Notes: generated by a model not told the origin, from the letters alone. A stretch of DNA of 64,000 nucleotides from Macrotis lagotis (GCF_037893015.1 NC_133666.1:621717156-621781155), one strand, 5' to 3'. Positions 1-12,700 are shown, counted from the stretch's first letter. A program made the numbers and translations.

Positions 1-74
1 ACCTTTTTTCAAAAGGCCCTGGGTGTGAGTTATATGTAAAATAGTATCTGGGATACCAGGGTGGGTGACTTAAA

Positions 75-290
75 GAAATGACTAAGAGGTGTTTGTTGTT
101 TTAGTTGTAGTTGACCCCATTTGGGATTTTCTTAGCAGAGCTACTGGGGTGATGTGCCATTTCTTTCTCCAGTTCATTTTACAGATGAGGAAACTGAGAC
201 AAACAGGTCACAAAGCTAGTAAGTGTCTGAAATCATATTTGAACTCAGGTCCAGTATGCCATCTAAGCTGGCCATGTGCCACCTAATCGC
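75..290 (-). mobile_element. RTE-tailed tRNA-headed SINE
   Basis: Inverted copy. Its reverse complement has the tRNA-like head, then the MIR-like CTCAGTTTCCTCATCTGTAA core, then a tail with ATGGCACATCACCCCAGTAG and CCCAAATGGGGTCAACTAC, an RTE/BovB-type 3' end. Confidence 0.75.
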
Positions 291-779
291 ACATGTGCTC
301 TGGTTAGAGACAGGCTCCCTCAAAAATGAACTGATCATATGCCTGAACTAAGAGGCTAGGTTTTTCATGCCCTTGTTGATGCACCATTGGTTTCATTGTT
401 GAAGTTAAGACCTGTAGGATAAAGTGTTCTTCATAACTAGATGTTCCTTTGCCATGTTTATAATTCAGATCAGGAATGTCAGCTGATATTACATGTTTAT
501 TATTGTTCTTCTTGGTGTAACACTTATCCTTTCCCAGGAATAATTTGGGACAAATGCACTTGATATTGCTTGCATCTGAGAGTATGGCTCAGTACATCTG
601 CTTTTAGCACTTTATCTCTGTAAGGCACCAAAGCACGAGCTACAACAGTACATTCAGATGAGCAGGCACAAATATTCCTGGCACTCTTCCAATCTTTATC
701 TAAAATTGGAGGATATGCTGTCAACAGTACTTTACTAGTTCTTTCAGGTCCTATCTGCATTTAAAATTTAGAGGAATGA

Positions 780-1025
780 ACTAATTCCAATAATAATAAT
801 ATAGCTAATATTTATCTGGTGTTTATTTTGAGTCAGATACTGTGCTAGGCATTTTATAAATATTGTCTCATTTGATCCGCACAACAATCCTTTTTAAAAT
901 TTATTATATTATTTTTATTATTTTACAGTTCAGCAAACTGAGGCAGAGTTTAAGTGACTTGCCTGGGGTCACTTGAAACCAGATTTGAAACCAGTTCTTC
1001 CTGAGTCCAAGGTTCAGTATGTACA
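780..1025 (-). mobile_element. MIR SINE
   Basis: Inverted MIR: AATAGCTAATATTTATCTGG, then TCTCATTTGATCCGCACAAC, AAACTGAGGCAGAG and GTTCTTCCTGAGTCCAAGG. Confidence 0.82.
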
Positions 1026-1271
1026 GACATTGAACTGCTCAGTTTGGTTCATGCACTACCACCAACTCAAGAATCCCAATCTGGCTTCTAATTTAGTTCA
1101 AATAATTCAATAACTCAGTGTAAAAACTAAATGTATTTCACTTTAGTGAAAATAAAAATGAAGTATATGAACATTAACCTATAAACAATTGAGGATGAGC
1201 TGTTGCAGCTATTTCCGGAAGGTTCTGAATTTTTAATTCTCCTCCCCAACACCGTATTTATATTTCTCCCT

Positions 1272-1450
1272 TGTTTTTTTTTTTATTTTTTATTGTTGTT
1301 TTTTTTTTTTTTTGCAAGGCAATGGGGTTAAGTGGCTTACCCAAGGCCACACAGCTAGGTAATTATTAAGTGTCTGAGGCTAGATTTGAATTCAGGTACT
1401 CCTGACTCCAGGGCCAGTGCTCTATCCACTTCGCCACCTAGCCACCCCCC
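1272..1450 (-). mobile_element. WSINE1-type SINE
   Basis: Inverted tRNA-headed SINE with an A-tail (T run at the left), flanked by TTCTCCCT at 1264-1271 and 1451-1458. Confidence 0.9.
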
Positions 1451-1974
1451 TTCTCCCTGGTTTTAACAGAGCTGGGGTTGGGGAGACAGATGCAAAGGCC
1501 TTTCTTGGTAGATGGATGCTGTTAGACATCATCTATTTCAAGATCATGGTGTAGATGGGAAGCCATCTTACTCATAGTGGAAGCCTCTTTGGCATGACTG
1601 GTGCTGATCACTAGCTCTAACTTCTGTCCAGACTTGCCTGCAATACTTGACCAGTTGTCAGGTGAGTTTTTGGCTTAATATTTCCATGGCCTTGGGAACT
1701 CCCCCAACCATATGTCAGACAACTTAAGTCTCTCTGCAGGTGTTTTATCACCCCAGGACCACCACATTGGTTTAACAGTCCTCCAAGGAAATGTGACCAG
1801 TGTGATTTATGATAGAGGCACTTTGTAAATCCTTTTGCCCTCTTCCATTCATTTCCATATTTTTCTCTTTGGTGTCCAGTATCCTCTCAGTGTTACCATC
1901 ACTGTTCTTTGTTCTTGATATTATCTAGCACATCGTGTCTTTATTATTGACAAGAGTATGAAACTGCAAGTGAG

Positions 1975-2975
1975 CAATATTTTCTTTTTTATTGATTTTT
2001 TCCCATTACATGTTATGAGTTTTTCAACATTTATCCATATTTATAAGTTACACAGTCTTCTTCCACCCACCCATCCCACTCCACTCCCCTCCTCTCAGTA
2101 GCAAACAGTTTAGTGAACATTAAAGATGTACAGTTGTGTTTAACATCTTTACATATTAATGATTTTCTGTATGAGGAATTGGAACAACAAGAAAAGAAAG
2201 AAAACCATGAGAGGAAGGAAAAACATAAGAGAAAATTTTAAAAAGTGAACATAGTGTTCATTCAGATTCTCTAAGTTTGTTTTTTGTTGTTGTTTTTTTC
2301 TTCATCTGGATGTGGATGACAGTGTCCATAACAGGTCTCCCAGGGTTTTCCCAGCTTTCTGAACTGCTGAGAGGAGCTGCATCTATCAAAGTTGATTAAC
2401 TCACAATTTTTTTGTTATTGTGTACAATATTCTCTTGGTTCTTCTCTCTCTACTCAGCATCAGATCCAGTGATTCTTTCATGCTTCTCCAACCATTCATA
2501 GTTTCTTTTTTTTTTCTTTTTTTTAGGTTTTTTTTGCAAGGCAATGGGGTTAAGTGGCTTTCCCAAGGCCACACAGCTAGGTAATTATTAAGTGTCTGAG
2601 ACCGGATTTGAACCCAGGTACTCCTGACTCCAAGGCCCGTGCTTTATCCACTACGCCACCTAGCTGCCCATTCGTAGTTTCTTATAGAACAATAATATTC
2701 CATAATACTCATATACCATAACTTGTCCAGTTATTCCCCAATTGATGGGCATCCCCTCAATTTCTAATTCTTTATCACTACAAAAAGAGCCGCTATGAAT
2801 ATTTTGGAACTTCTGGGATTTTTCCCATTTTTAATGATTTCTTCTGGATATAGGCCTAATATTGGTATTGCTAGGTCAAAGGATATGATTAGCTTCATTG
2901 CTCTTTGGGCATAGTTCCATGGTGAATAGTGTTTTCTAAGCACCAGAAGGAAACAGAAATATGAGTTATAGGTTT
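1975..2975 (-). mobile_element. L1 3'-end fragment (ORF2 C-terminus and 3' UTR)
   Basis: The minus strand encodes an L1 ORF2 C-terminus (WNYAQRAMKLIISFDLAIP, LYPEEIIKNGK) at 2940-2764 and continues into a 3' UTR to about 1980. It is split by a SINE at 2508-2669. It is older than the 50 kb L1. Confidence 0.85.
2508..2669 (-). mobile_element. WSINE1-type SINE inside an L1 fragment
   Basis: Full-length inverted copy. TSD ATTCATAGTTTCTT (2494-2507) and ATTCGTAGTTTCTT (2670-2683), one mismatch. Confidence 0.93.
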
Positions 2976-3292
2976 CTTCCCTCAACAAGAGCACTTGCCT
3001 TACAATGTACTAAGAGACAAAAGTTTAAGTGAATAAGCTTGATAATACTTTGGTCACTCCCAGAGGTAAGACTGGAAAAGCTCTTGCTGAGACATTGAAT
3101 GATGCTTCTATTTTGTACATGTTGTGAAGGTGGCTATAGGCCCTTGCCTTTGCTTTCCCCTTCTTTAGTCCTTCTTATACATTTATAGATTGACTTGCCT
3201 TCATTTCCTCATCTCCCATCCTTTGTTTTTTTTCTCATGCTATTCTGAAGATTACCAAAATTTTTTTGACTCTTGTCTACATTACCAAAAAT

Positions 3293-3447
3293 ATATTTTT
3301 TAATTTTTTTATTTAAGGCAATGAGATTAAGTGATTTGCCCAAGGTCACACAGCTAGGCAATTATTAAGTGTCTGAGATGGGATTTGAACCCAGGCACTC
3401 CTGACTCCAGGGCCAGTGCTCTATCTACTGTGCCACCTAGCTGCCCC
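3293..3447 (-). mobile_element. WSINE1-type SINE
   Basis: Inverted copy from ATTTAAGGCAATGAG to CACCTAGCTGCCCCC, with CCAAAAATAT and TCAAAAAGAT as a poor flanking duplication. Confidence 0.85.
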
Positions 3448-3929
3448 CATCAAAAAGATTTTAATTTCATTCTCTATTTTAAGTGAACCAAAAGGAATAC
3501 ATGCATTACCGTTATAAATCAGAGTACATTCATTGAATAGAAGGAAAGTTAAAAAGAAAGTAAAGAGTAAAAAGAAAGCAAAAAAATATTATGTAAGCTC
3601 CTTCAGCAGGGATATTTCCCTGAGGATTTTTTGGGGCTTAGGAGTATCTCATTACTGGTAAGAAAGTACCTTCCCATGCTACATCTTGGTCAGGTTTCCC
3701 ATAAGGTATGTTTCAAGAAAGGCAATTGTCTTTGTTTTGAAAATCCCACTACAGCATCATGTAATAGGAGTTTTTGAAAGTTTTGATTCTCATTTCTCTC
3801 TGGTGTCTAAAGATGGTAGAAAAATGAAAGTGAAATCATTGCTCATCTCTGGAAGGAGCTTAAAAAATGCAATTTGCCTTTTTTGACTTTGACATAGTAG
3901 GGAATGAGCACTGATCTGGAAAATGAATG

Positions 3930-3943
3930 CGCACACACACACA

Positions 3944-3984
<41 letters not shown>

Positions 3985-4006
3985 ACACACACACACGCGT
4001 ACACAC
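3930..4006. repeat. (CA)n microsatellite
   Basis: CA repeat with GTA, AT and GCGT interruptions. Confidence 0.97.
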
Positions 4007-4099
4007 CCTCTGGTCATATCCAAAGAACCTGTGAGAATTAAGGACATTTCTTGGAATTAATTGTTACTATCATGAATTTGTGAATAACTAGGTTATTAT

Positions 4100-5470
4100 T
4101 GCTAAACCTTTCAATAATATCATCTAAGGAGATATGATTTTCATAGAACTAATAGCAGAGAGGGGAAAATTTGATGAAATTGACTCAAGTCAGTCAAATT
4201 CACAGAAGGCTTTTGGAGACCTTAGAATGGAAAATGTGAACAAGCTTTTAAAAATTTGGTAAACTGCTTCATGCATGCACCAGTGTTAGCTTATGCAGAG
4301 TCAGAGTCAAACTCTATGTTTTCTCCTGTTGCTAGTTTAAAATTCTTGGAAGCAGTTCCTATATGGGTAATTCATGCTCATAAATATACTGTTGTACTCA
4401 CCAGTAGAGCACTTACTGGTATACAATCTATAAAACTAGACTTTTTGTCTTTAAAGTGGATCATAGCCGAAAGCATGAAGGCATTAAATGATGATTTTGG
4501 AGACTTGGGTCAAACTCAACTATTACTCAACTATTGAGAAAAAGGCTTGATTATTCTAAAATGGTGGCAGATGTGTAAAAGGAGCCTGGAGCTTGTACTT
4601 GATAGATGCAAAGAAAAGTTTTGCCACCTTGGACTGCATACTCAGAAAGTAATAGGCACCAAAAAGCGATTGGAATTTGTGTAAATTAGTAATAATAGCT
4701 AGCATGTATATAGCACATACGCCAGACTCTATGTTAATGCTGTTTACAAATATCTCAATCGATCCTCACAACAACCCAGGGAGTCAGGTGTTATTATTAT
4801 CCTATATTCAAGTTGAAGAAACTGAGGTAACTAGAAATTAAATGACTTGCCCAAGATCATACAACCAGATAAGAACTCAGGTCTTTTTTATACTAGGCCC
4901 AGCATTTTACCCTATGCACCACCTAATTTCATTGATACATTGTTTCTAGAAGCAGACATGAATCTGATGCCAGTGGTGATTGGCCATTTTACCCACTATG
5001 CAAAGGCATACCCAATGAGGGACATTAGGAGCTACTTCCATTGCTGAGATATTATAGGGGGAAATCTTTATCAGAATATGGCTTCCCATATGAAATTCAA
5101 GCTGGTCAAAGTAGAGACTTAAAAAGCAAACTACTCAAAGAAATATGGGCTTAGTCTGAATCAAGAACCATACCTTACCACCCCTGAGGAGACCTACCTT
5201 TTCAGTGCCACCACATCTAGTTAGGATCATTACAATCTAAACAGAAATCTCAATGAAGTCAACATGTGACATTTCTAGTTCATATTTACAAAGCTACTGG
5301 AAACAATGCCTTAGGTTTTATTCCATACTTGCTAATATTTAGAAAGGAGTCATTTTTTGCTTCTTGTTTTGTGGTTTTGAGTTCAAGAAAATGGGAACTC
5401 TGGAGAATTTATAGTCAGTGTGCATCTTGGTTAAAGGATAGCCTGACAGACCTCAAAAATCTCTGATAGA
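4100..5470 (+). pseudogene. Ty3/Gypsy-type pol remnant: RNase H and integrase
   Basis: 4256-4537 reads as a retrotransposon RNase H/connection region (APVLAYAE, TSRALTG, KLDFLSLKWIIAESMK). After a MIR insertion, 4945-5460 reads as an integrase core (VVIGHFTHYAKAYPMRD, GFPYEIQAGQSRDLKSKLL, SRTIPYHP, then GNNALGFIPYLLIF) with several stops. The positions expected to hold the first two catalytic aspartates are Gly and Gly/Gln, so it is inactive. No LTR or gag was recognised. A domesticated relative or an old Metaviridae-like element are both possible sources. Confidence 0.65.
4683..4925 (-). mobile_element. MIR SINE inside Gypsy remnant
   Basis: Inverted MIR: GATCCTCACAACAACCC, then AAGAAACTGAGGTAAC and TGACTTGCCCAAGATCATAC. 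It separates the RNase H and integrase parts. Confidence 0.85.
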
Positions 5471-5788
5471 AACAAATGTTTGAACAATAGCAATATTGTC
5501 AACAAATTTATACAGGTGACAGAATTCTGATGTGTATAGACCACGAGATAGCAAACCAATGAAAAGTCATATGCTCTACCGTGGTATTGGAGACTGAGCA
5601 ATTTGCCAGTTTTACACAATAGACCCTGAGTAGAGAAGCCAGGATGACAAAATAAGAGGAAGTAGAGTTCAGTTCCCTTCACAAGTACTCCCACAATAAC
5701 TGCACCAAGTAGTGATTGGGAAATCAATGAAAAAAATTCTAATGGGTCATCCTTCCATTCCAAGAATGCAAATATGACCTAAAGACAA

Positions 5789-6970
5789 GTGGCAAGAATA
5801 GAAATGACTTGTAATCATAGACTCAAAACCAAGAACTACAAGCTAGACAAGAAGCACAGGGGCACCCACTCAACTAGCAGCACAGGATCTCCAAGAAGGT
5901 TTGAGAATGCAGACTCATCACTCAGAGTTCCAAGTATTGGGCCACTTGGAGAAGATTGTGAAGGAAGTGTGGAGAAAGGGAAAGAAACTTCTCAGAGAAT
6001 CCAGGATAGCAACATTAACCCCAAAGCAGCAAACCTTGTTTTTCTGAAGCAGAATAATGAAAAAATGACTAAACAAATGATATAAAGGACTATTAAGAGA
6101 TTAGGGGTGCCTAAAACACAAACCCAGAAATAAAGAGATAACTTCAAAGCACCTCAAGACCACAAGGGAAAAATATAACTTGCCCAAAAATAAATTAAAA
6201 TTCTCCCCAAAATCCAAGAGTTAAAAATTATATTTAAATGAAATAAGAGTGGTAGGAAAAGCATTGGGGAAAAAATGAGATCCATGGAAAAGAGATTTGA
6301 AAAGAGAATCATAGGCTTCCACAACAGGTACAAAATCACACCTAAGTAACAGACTCCCTAGAAATTAGAATGGAACAAATAGAAGTACTTGACTCTATAA
6401 GATAATAAGAAATATCAAAAGAAAGCCAAAAAATGGGGGGGGGGAATGTAATACATCTCATATGCAAACAACAGGTTTCAAAATTTAATAATTATTCAAC
6501 CATCTAGAAGCTTTGACCAAAGGAAAAAAAAGTAAAAGAACCTGATTATCATATTTCAAGAAATCACAAAAGAAAATTGACCAGATATTAGAACAAGTGC
6601 ACAAGGTGAAAATAGAATCTCCCAATTACAACAGGAAGGAGAGCTTCCAGGTCAAAGAAAAATAATACTGTAAGCATCTATAAAGTAATTTTAAGTTCCA
6701 AGTAACTATGGTCAGGATCACACAAGACTTAACAGTTTCTATTAAAATAAGAAGAGATCTTGGAATGAAATATTTTCAAGAATAAAAGATATTGGTTTGA
6801 AGTCAAGAATAACTTACCATCAAAGCTGATTTATAATATACTACACAGGAGGGACAAAGGCATTTAGTGAAATAAAGTACTTTCATAGAAAAGACCAAAA
6901 CTGAGTTGAAAAAAAGAAAGAACAATTGACTCTATTATAAAATTTTATAAAAAGAATAGAAGAAAGTTAA
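5789..6970 (+). pseudogene. Decayed L1/HAL1-type ORF1 element
   Basis: The opening 98-codon frame is Lys/Ser-rich and unassigned. The later part, with many stops, carries the ORF1 C-terminal signatures seen in the better copies: a NLIIIFQEITKEN-like segment (6535), VRITQDLT-like coding (6712-6735), a RRDLG-like run (6753) and a GLKSRITYH-like run (6796). No RT sequence follows. It is probably an old HAL1-like copy. Confidence 0.6.
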
Positions 6971-7429
6971 GAAGGAGGCACAAACAGAATTTTAAAAATA
7001 AACATTTTAAATTTATTATCTACATTTTTAAAAATGGTATGATATTGAAATTTAATCAGTTTTATATACAATAATTATTTTTACTTTGCTAATAACCATA
7101 GAGAAATGCTCTTTGTTATTGAATTTCAGAATTAAAAAATTAAGATATCTCCCATCTAAAACTACTTCTGTGAACACTATTTTATCCAAGGAAAAAATTT
7201 GGAAAAATCTGGATTTGGAGATGACTAAATTAATTATGGTAAAAAAGTATAATAGAATGTTATTACATAAATATTTAAATACATCTGCGATCTCTTCAGT
7301 TTGGAATATCCTTCCAACTAATCCAGAGCACAATACAGCCATGCTTGGTCATCCTATAACTTTGATTCTTGTCCATGTCCTCATCCTATAAATTCATCAC
7401 AGAGTCCTCCCAGCTGACATTTCCAGGTA

Positions 7430-7735
7430 CTTATTTTCACCTGACATTGCCAGGTTCCAGTAGTGGTTTCTACCATCCAAATGGCATCTTCACTCAGACA
7501 TATGACCAGCCAATATTATCTTTCTTTTAGAGAAGACCTTGATGGCATCTTTCACTCCTGTTCTTTGGAGTGTCTCATTGATGCTATGTTGCAGCCTGAT
7601 CACATTCACAACATGTACTTTGTGGATTCCAATTTTTAATTCTTCAGATGCATTTGTATTCTGTATGCTGCTTTCCAGAAGATTATTGATATTAAAAAGA
7701 TGAGCCTTAGCTTTCATTAAAAACTTGAGAGTCAG
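7430..7735 (-). pseudogene. Possible RTE-like LINE C-terminal fragment
   Basis: The minus-strand frame includes RTGVKDAIKVFSKRKIILAG followed by HMSED. This resembles the C-terminal WAGHVxRM tail of RTE/jockey-type reverse transcriptases. The resemblance is short and the remainder is unassigned. Confidence 0.3.
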
Positions 7736-7937
7736 TAAAGAGCTTTGTAATTCTGCTAAAACAACCCAGATGACTGTTTAAGCTCCTACCTAGAGTCCTT
7801 TGTGCTATAATATTGCACATTTATTGTTTTTGTTAATATTTGTATATTGACATGAGTACCCATAAACAGAACAATGTCTAAAAAGAATTGAGACAGTGAA
7901 ATGATATTATCATATTTACATTTGAAAATTGTAGGGT

Positions 7938-8095
7938 TGGGGGCACCTTGGTGGTGCAGTATATAGAGAACTGGCCCTGGAGTCAGGAGTACCTGAATTC
8001 AAATCTGGTCTCAGACACTTAATAATTACCTAGCTGTGTGGCCTTGGGCAAGCCACTTAACTCTATTTGCCTTGCAAAAAAAAAAAAAGAGAAAA
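7938..8095 (+). mobile_element. WSINE1-type SINE
   Basis: Plus-strand copy with A-tail. TSD GAAAATTGTAGGGT (7924-7937) and GAAAACTGTAGGGT (8096-8109). Confidence 0.93.
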
Positions 8096-8351
8096 GAAAA
8101 CTGTAGGGTCTTCTGATATTGGGAGTAGATCCAAACTTTAATAGTGAGAGCATTTTTGAAGATGTTGTGCAGAAAAGTTAAAGATTTATTAAAGTATAAA
8201 ATTTAGGCCTCTAATTTTAAGGCAAATCTTTCTAGACCTTCCTGAGAATTTCAACCATGGAAATATACCTTAAGATAAAAGAAACTATTCCTGGGAATTT
8301 TATATTAGACTGTTCTTGAAAGAGGAAGAATTGCTTTAAAAGTTAGGAACC

Positions 8352-8504
8352 AGGGGTGGCTAGGTGGCGCAGTGGATAGAGCGCCAGCCCTGGAGTCAGG
8401 AGTACCTAGGTTCAAATCCGGTCTCAGACACTTAATAATTACCTAGCTGTGTGGCCTTGGGCAAGCCAATTAACTCCATTTGCCTTCCAAAAACCTAAAA
8501 AAAA
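8352..8504 (+). mobile_element. WSINE1-type SINE
   Basis: Well-preserved copy with an A-box-like TGGCGCAGTGG and a B-box-like GGTTCAAATCC. TSD AGGAACC at 8345-8351 and 8505-8511. Confidence 0.93.
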
Positions 8505-8878
8505 AGGAACCCCACTATTCAAAGAAGGCATTCTTTTGGAATATTGGATGTCTCAACTAAGTCTAGAAGTGTTACTATACCTTATAAATAGGGTTGAAGT
8601 CTTACCCCTGTGGTAGACATGAAGTCTACACCTTAGAGTAGACAAATACATTAGACCAAAAGGTTAGCATTTTCTTTGGATGAGAATCATCTCAACAGTT
8701 AAGTGGACTGTGGCTCTGATATGTCCAGACCCTCCAATAGGAGAACAGTGATGGAAGGCTTTAATTAGACACAGATACAAAGATGATAAGGTAAGAGAAG
8801 GAACAGAGTTCAAAGCTATTCTTGGAGAATGATTAAGTTCTCTTAATAAGAATATCTCTACTTTAACTGGTGTAACAG

Positions 8879-9185
8879 ATCCCTTCCTCCCTTCTGATAT
8901 AACTCTGGATTGGGCCATCTCCAGTCATCCTGATTCATATCTGGTCACTGGATCCAGATGTGGCTCTGGAGGAGAAAGTGAGACTGGTGACTTATCCCTT
9001 CCTCCCTTCTGATATAACTCTGGATTGGGCCATCTCCAGTCATCCTGATTCATATCTGGTCACTGGATCCAGATATGGCTCTGGAGGAGAAAGTGAGACC
9101 AAGTCCAATTCATATGATTGTTATGACATCACCTCCCTGATGCCATGGTCTTCTTCAAGAATGAAGGACAAGCATCATTGTCAGC
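8879..9185 (+). mobile_element. Marsupial core-SINE with an internal tandem duplication
   Basis: Body GGGCCATCTCCAGTCATCCT, then GGATCCAGA and CTCTGGAGGAGAAAGTGAGA, then GATGCCATGGTCTTCTTCAA at the 3' end. A 115 bp unit is present twice (about 8879-8993 and 8994-9101). Probably MAR1-like; the name was not verified. Confidence 0.75.
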
Positions 9186-9359
9186 TCTGGATTATCCTTT
9201 ATGCATAACCCATAGGGTGCTACCAAAACAGAATGGTTAGAAATGTTGTGTGTCAAATATAATGCTTTGAACAAAAGAACTAAAATTGATCCACATGTCA
9301 TGGGTTTAAGATGCCCTGAATTATTCTTTATGCAAATGGTGGCTCCATTTGGGACTTGT

Positions 9360-9530
9360 GTAGTAAATACTATCAGTTATCAATATTTAGTATCTACTAA
9401 GTACTATGTACTATGCTAAATGTTAGGGATACAAATATTAAAAGGAAAAGAAAGATAGTGCCTGACTTCCAAGGAGTTTACAATCTAATTGGGGAAGACA
9501 ACATATAAAAACAGTTGTAAGGTAGAGACT
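9360..9530 (+). repeat. Ancient interspersed repeat (possibly CR1/L3-type end)
   Basis: GTACTATGCTAAATGTTAGG followed by AAGGAGTTTACAATCTAATT and GGGGAAGACAACAT, a widespread mammalian repeat motif. The family was not resolved. Confidence 0.5.
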
Positions 9531-9599
9531 GGAAAATAGAACTACTAGAAAGCCTTTGGAACCTGTCAGCATTTGCTTTCTTTCTCTGGAAGGATATAG

Positions 9600-10060
9600 T
9601 AAAATATAAATCATATCTTACTGATGAATGAACATTTCATTGGTATACCCAAGCATATCCATCCAGAAAAAAAACTACTGTTATAAAAGTGTTTTGCAAA
9701 AAATTATTTTCCAGCATATGGATTCCCCAAGGGATCCATCTGTTATCAAGGTAGAGACTTTGACAGCAATCTACTCAAGACTATTGGTCTTAAAAGATTT
9801 CCAGAATCTAGAACTACCCTTGTCCATGCACAAGGAGAACTAGACAGAATGTTTCAACTGCCCACTTGTATGTGTGAAGAACTGTGAGACCAGAGCAAAA
9901 AATTCAATAGAGTCAACATGGGCCTCTTCCAGTCCATGTAAACAATTCTACCAGTAATAATGTTACAGGCTTTATGCCACATTTGCTCATGTCTGGGTGA
10001 GAATCATACAAACTATTTGAGTTATGTTTTGTAACCTTGGATAAAGAAGGTGATACAGAC
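9600..10060 (+). pseudogene. Second Ty3/Gypsy-type integrase fragment
   Basis: One frame at about 9727-9860 reads GSICYQGRDFDSNLLKTIGL and then ESRTTLVHAQGELDRMF. This aligns with the integrase core where SDQG, SRTTPYHP and GxxER are expected; the catalytic Asp and Glu are replaced by Tyr and Asp. The TGLMPHLL-like segment near 9968 matches the one at about 5315 in the first fragment. It has the same strand as the 4-5 kb copy. Confidence 0.55.
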
Positions 10061-10144
10061 ACTCATACTTAGTATATCTTTTAGTTGAGAAAAAAACCTG
10101 AAAGATGTCTAACAATTAGCTATAGTTTCATTTTAGAAGAGTTA

Positions 10145-10362
10145 TGATAATAATAGCTAACACAGTGTTAAATGCTTTATGATTTTTATCTTATTTGATC
10201 CTAACAACAACCCTGAAAGGTAGGTGTTATTACCTTCATTTTACAGATGAGAAGACTTTGGTAAACAGAGGTGAAGTGAAGCTAATGTCTGAGGTTGGCT
10301 TTGAACTCAGGTATTCCTGACTCCAGACTTAGTGCTCTATCCACTGAACTACCTAGCTGCCT
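10145..10362 (-). mobile_element. MIR SINE
   Basis: Inverted MIR: TTTTACAGATGAGAAGAC, then CTTTGAACTCAGGTATTCCT and ending CTACCTAGCTGCC. Confidence 0.85.
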
Positions 10363-10519
10363 ATATGGGCAAAAAACACCCAAAATATGTTTTGATGCTA
10401 AAGTATGTAGTCAGCACCTTCACAAAGAGACAGAGAAATGTTGGCATTTGAGAGACTCACAAATTGGGCCACTAATGGAAGTTTCTGAGAAACTGAGTCA
10501 CATCTCTTTATAAGGTAGC

Positions 10520-12700
10520 ATAAAAAAATGGAAGCAACCCTATGAAAAACATTCATAACTACCTATTGTTCATAGGAGAGTTAGTTGAATTATCTAATGA
10601 GGAGGAAGAGAGAGCAGATGGACACTTGCCCGGGAAATGTTGAGCAAGAGAGACTGTTCACTAGTTGTATAGACTGACCCAGATTTGGGCACCAAGAGTG
10701 GTGATTTCAATAAAGGAAACTATCTGTACTTTACCAAAGCAGGAAGACAACCCAGAAATAATTCCTCTTGCCTAGGACTGCTGTTGCAGAGAGTCCCAGG
10801 GATAGCAATGCAACAGAAAGAGCAGACAACCTACTTACCTCTGCCATGGGGTAGACTATCAAGTTTAAAATAATTCCAATTTTGTTAAAAATCCGATTTA
10901 AAATCTGACCCATTGGTTAGTAAATTAAATTATGATGTTACAGGTGAATCCAAAGACATAGTTACATATAACTAGGTTACAGCTAGCCAGTTTTGCTTTG
11001 TTAGTAAGTCATTCTATATTTGGTAGGTTTTTAATCTCTATATAAATGAATGTGAGTGGATATAAATAAATTTTTTAATTCTCAGAGTACTGAAGTATCC
11101 TGTCAGGTGATGCCCTCTATTATAATGTCTACTTCATGTACTATTAATAATGTGTAATTTTTCTTTTGCTTTTAATAGAATGATACATCAGGAAAAATCA
11201 TCCTAGTTGCTTTAAAGCACTAATGTTTGTGTTTATCCCATATAGTTTATAGGTTTTAAGTTTATCTCAGTTAATTTTTGATATGGATGATAAAAAGTTT
11301 TAGTTTAGAGGAAGAATGACACCCCAATTCTTCTCCTGCTTGGTAGTTTTCTTGAGGGACAGTCCTATGATGCATGAAGTGACTCCTGATTGGCCAAAAA
11401 ATCTAAGTCTACAACACTATATATTAGCAAGTCAAGGGAAAAATAATGGGGGCGGAGAGGAAGATTGTAGGTGCCTCAGAGATGGATGGGAGACTTAAAG
11501 AAAGGTGAGTGCACATTTTTGAATGGCGGACTGGAGGTTACATAGGTAGATCACAAGGTAGCTCTCACCTTGTCTCTGATTTCCATCACTTGCAACTCTA
11601 AAGACTGCATAAGAGAAACTCTCCCTGATGCAGTCTAGATTGAGCTAAGGTGTTATATCTTGCTCCAAAATCAAGGAGCCCATTTCCTTTAGTGTACATG
11701 ATTATCTATCCTAATTTGGATAATGTCTTTGATTTCTGTTACTGCTTATTTTGCTAAAAGAGATATATTTGACATTCTAGATGTCTTGGTAGACCTCTGA
11801 TCTATCTATATTTGAGTTGTGGCAGATAGATATTCCATCCCTAAACTTGCCTTGGAGATACAAATAATGGAAAACTCATCTAAGCTATAGTGTCCTGAGA
11901 TCTTGCAAGCTCCTCTCTATAGTGAAGCTGGCTTGTCCTTCCTATTCTCCACAAAGGTGGAAATTACAATCTCTCTTAGAGATGGGGTAGACAAGATCCC
12001 AAATCACATTTGTCCAAACTACACATGGGCAAGCTATATTTATATCTAGACAAAAATCACACACACATATCTTGTATAAAAAAGAAGTTAAGAAAAATCT
12101 TTGGGGATAAATATATCTTGCAAAAATCTGGCAAAATCTAATAAAAGTTTGTTCTATGAGGAACTGACAATCACAAACTTATTTGAATTGATTCAGATTT
12201 ATAGAGTTACATACATTTCATATGGGAGGAAAAATCCAAGGACAGGTGGAGATGATTTTTGTTGCAAAAAAACCCAAATTATTAATAATTTCTGAAAAAA
12301 GTTCTCATATTCTGAGAAACACAAATTGAGGTAATGTTAGTATATTGTCTTATAACCATCAATATTAGAAATTTTGATTAGAAATTATAAAAATAGAAAT
12401 TAGGAAAAAAGAGGTAAGAACAACAAAATCTTATGTTGCTGAGACTTAGGGAACCAGGCACTCTTTTATACAACCAAGGTCACAATTCAGGGTCTACTTA
12501 TAGTAAAAAGTGAGTTTCCTCTAAAGTTATTTGCCTATCACTTGTGAAAGTAATTAAATTGTACCTGGAATAGCAAATATTGAAGTTTTATCTTGATTCA
12601 ACTTATTCTCTAAAAAGCCCAGTGTTAAAGATTTATATTTGCTTTAAGGGATGATATATAATATCTTCAGAGATATATATTTGTTAGTATAGACGTTTAT
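10520..12700. other. No gene recognised
   Basis: AT-rich sequence with only short chance frames; no repeat family recognised by eye. Confidence 0.5.

Noticed and set aside
3790-4047. Val/Cys-rich minus-strand frame
   Set aside because: Produced by the (CA)n microsatellite.
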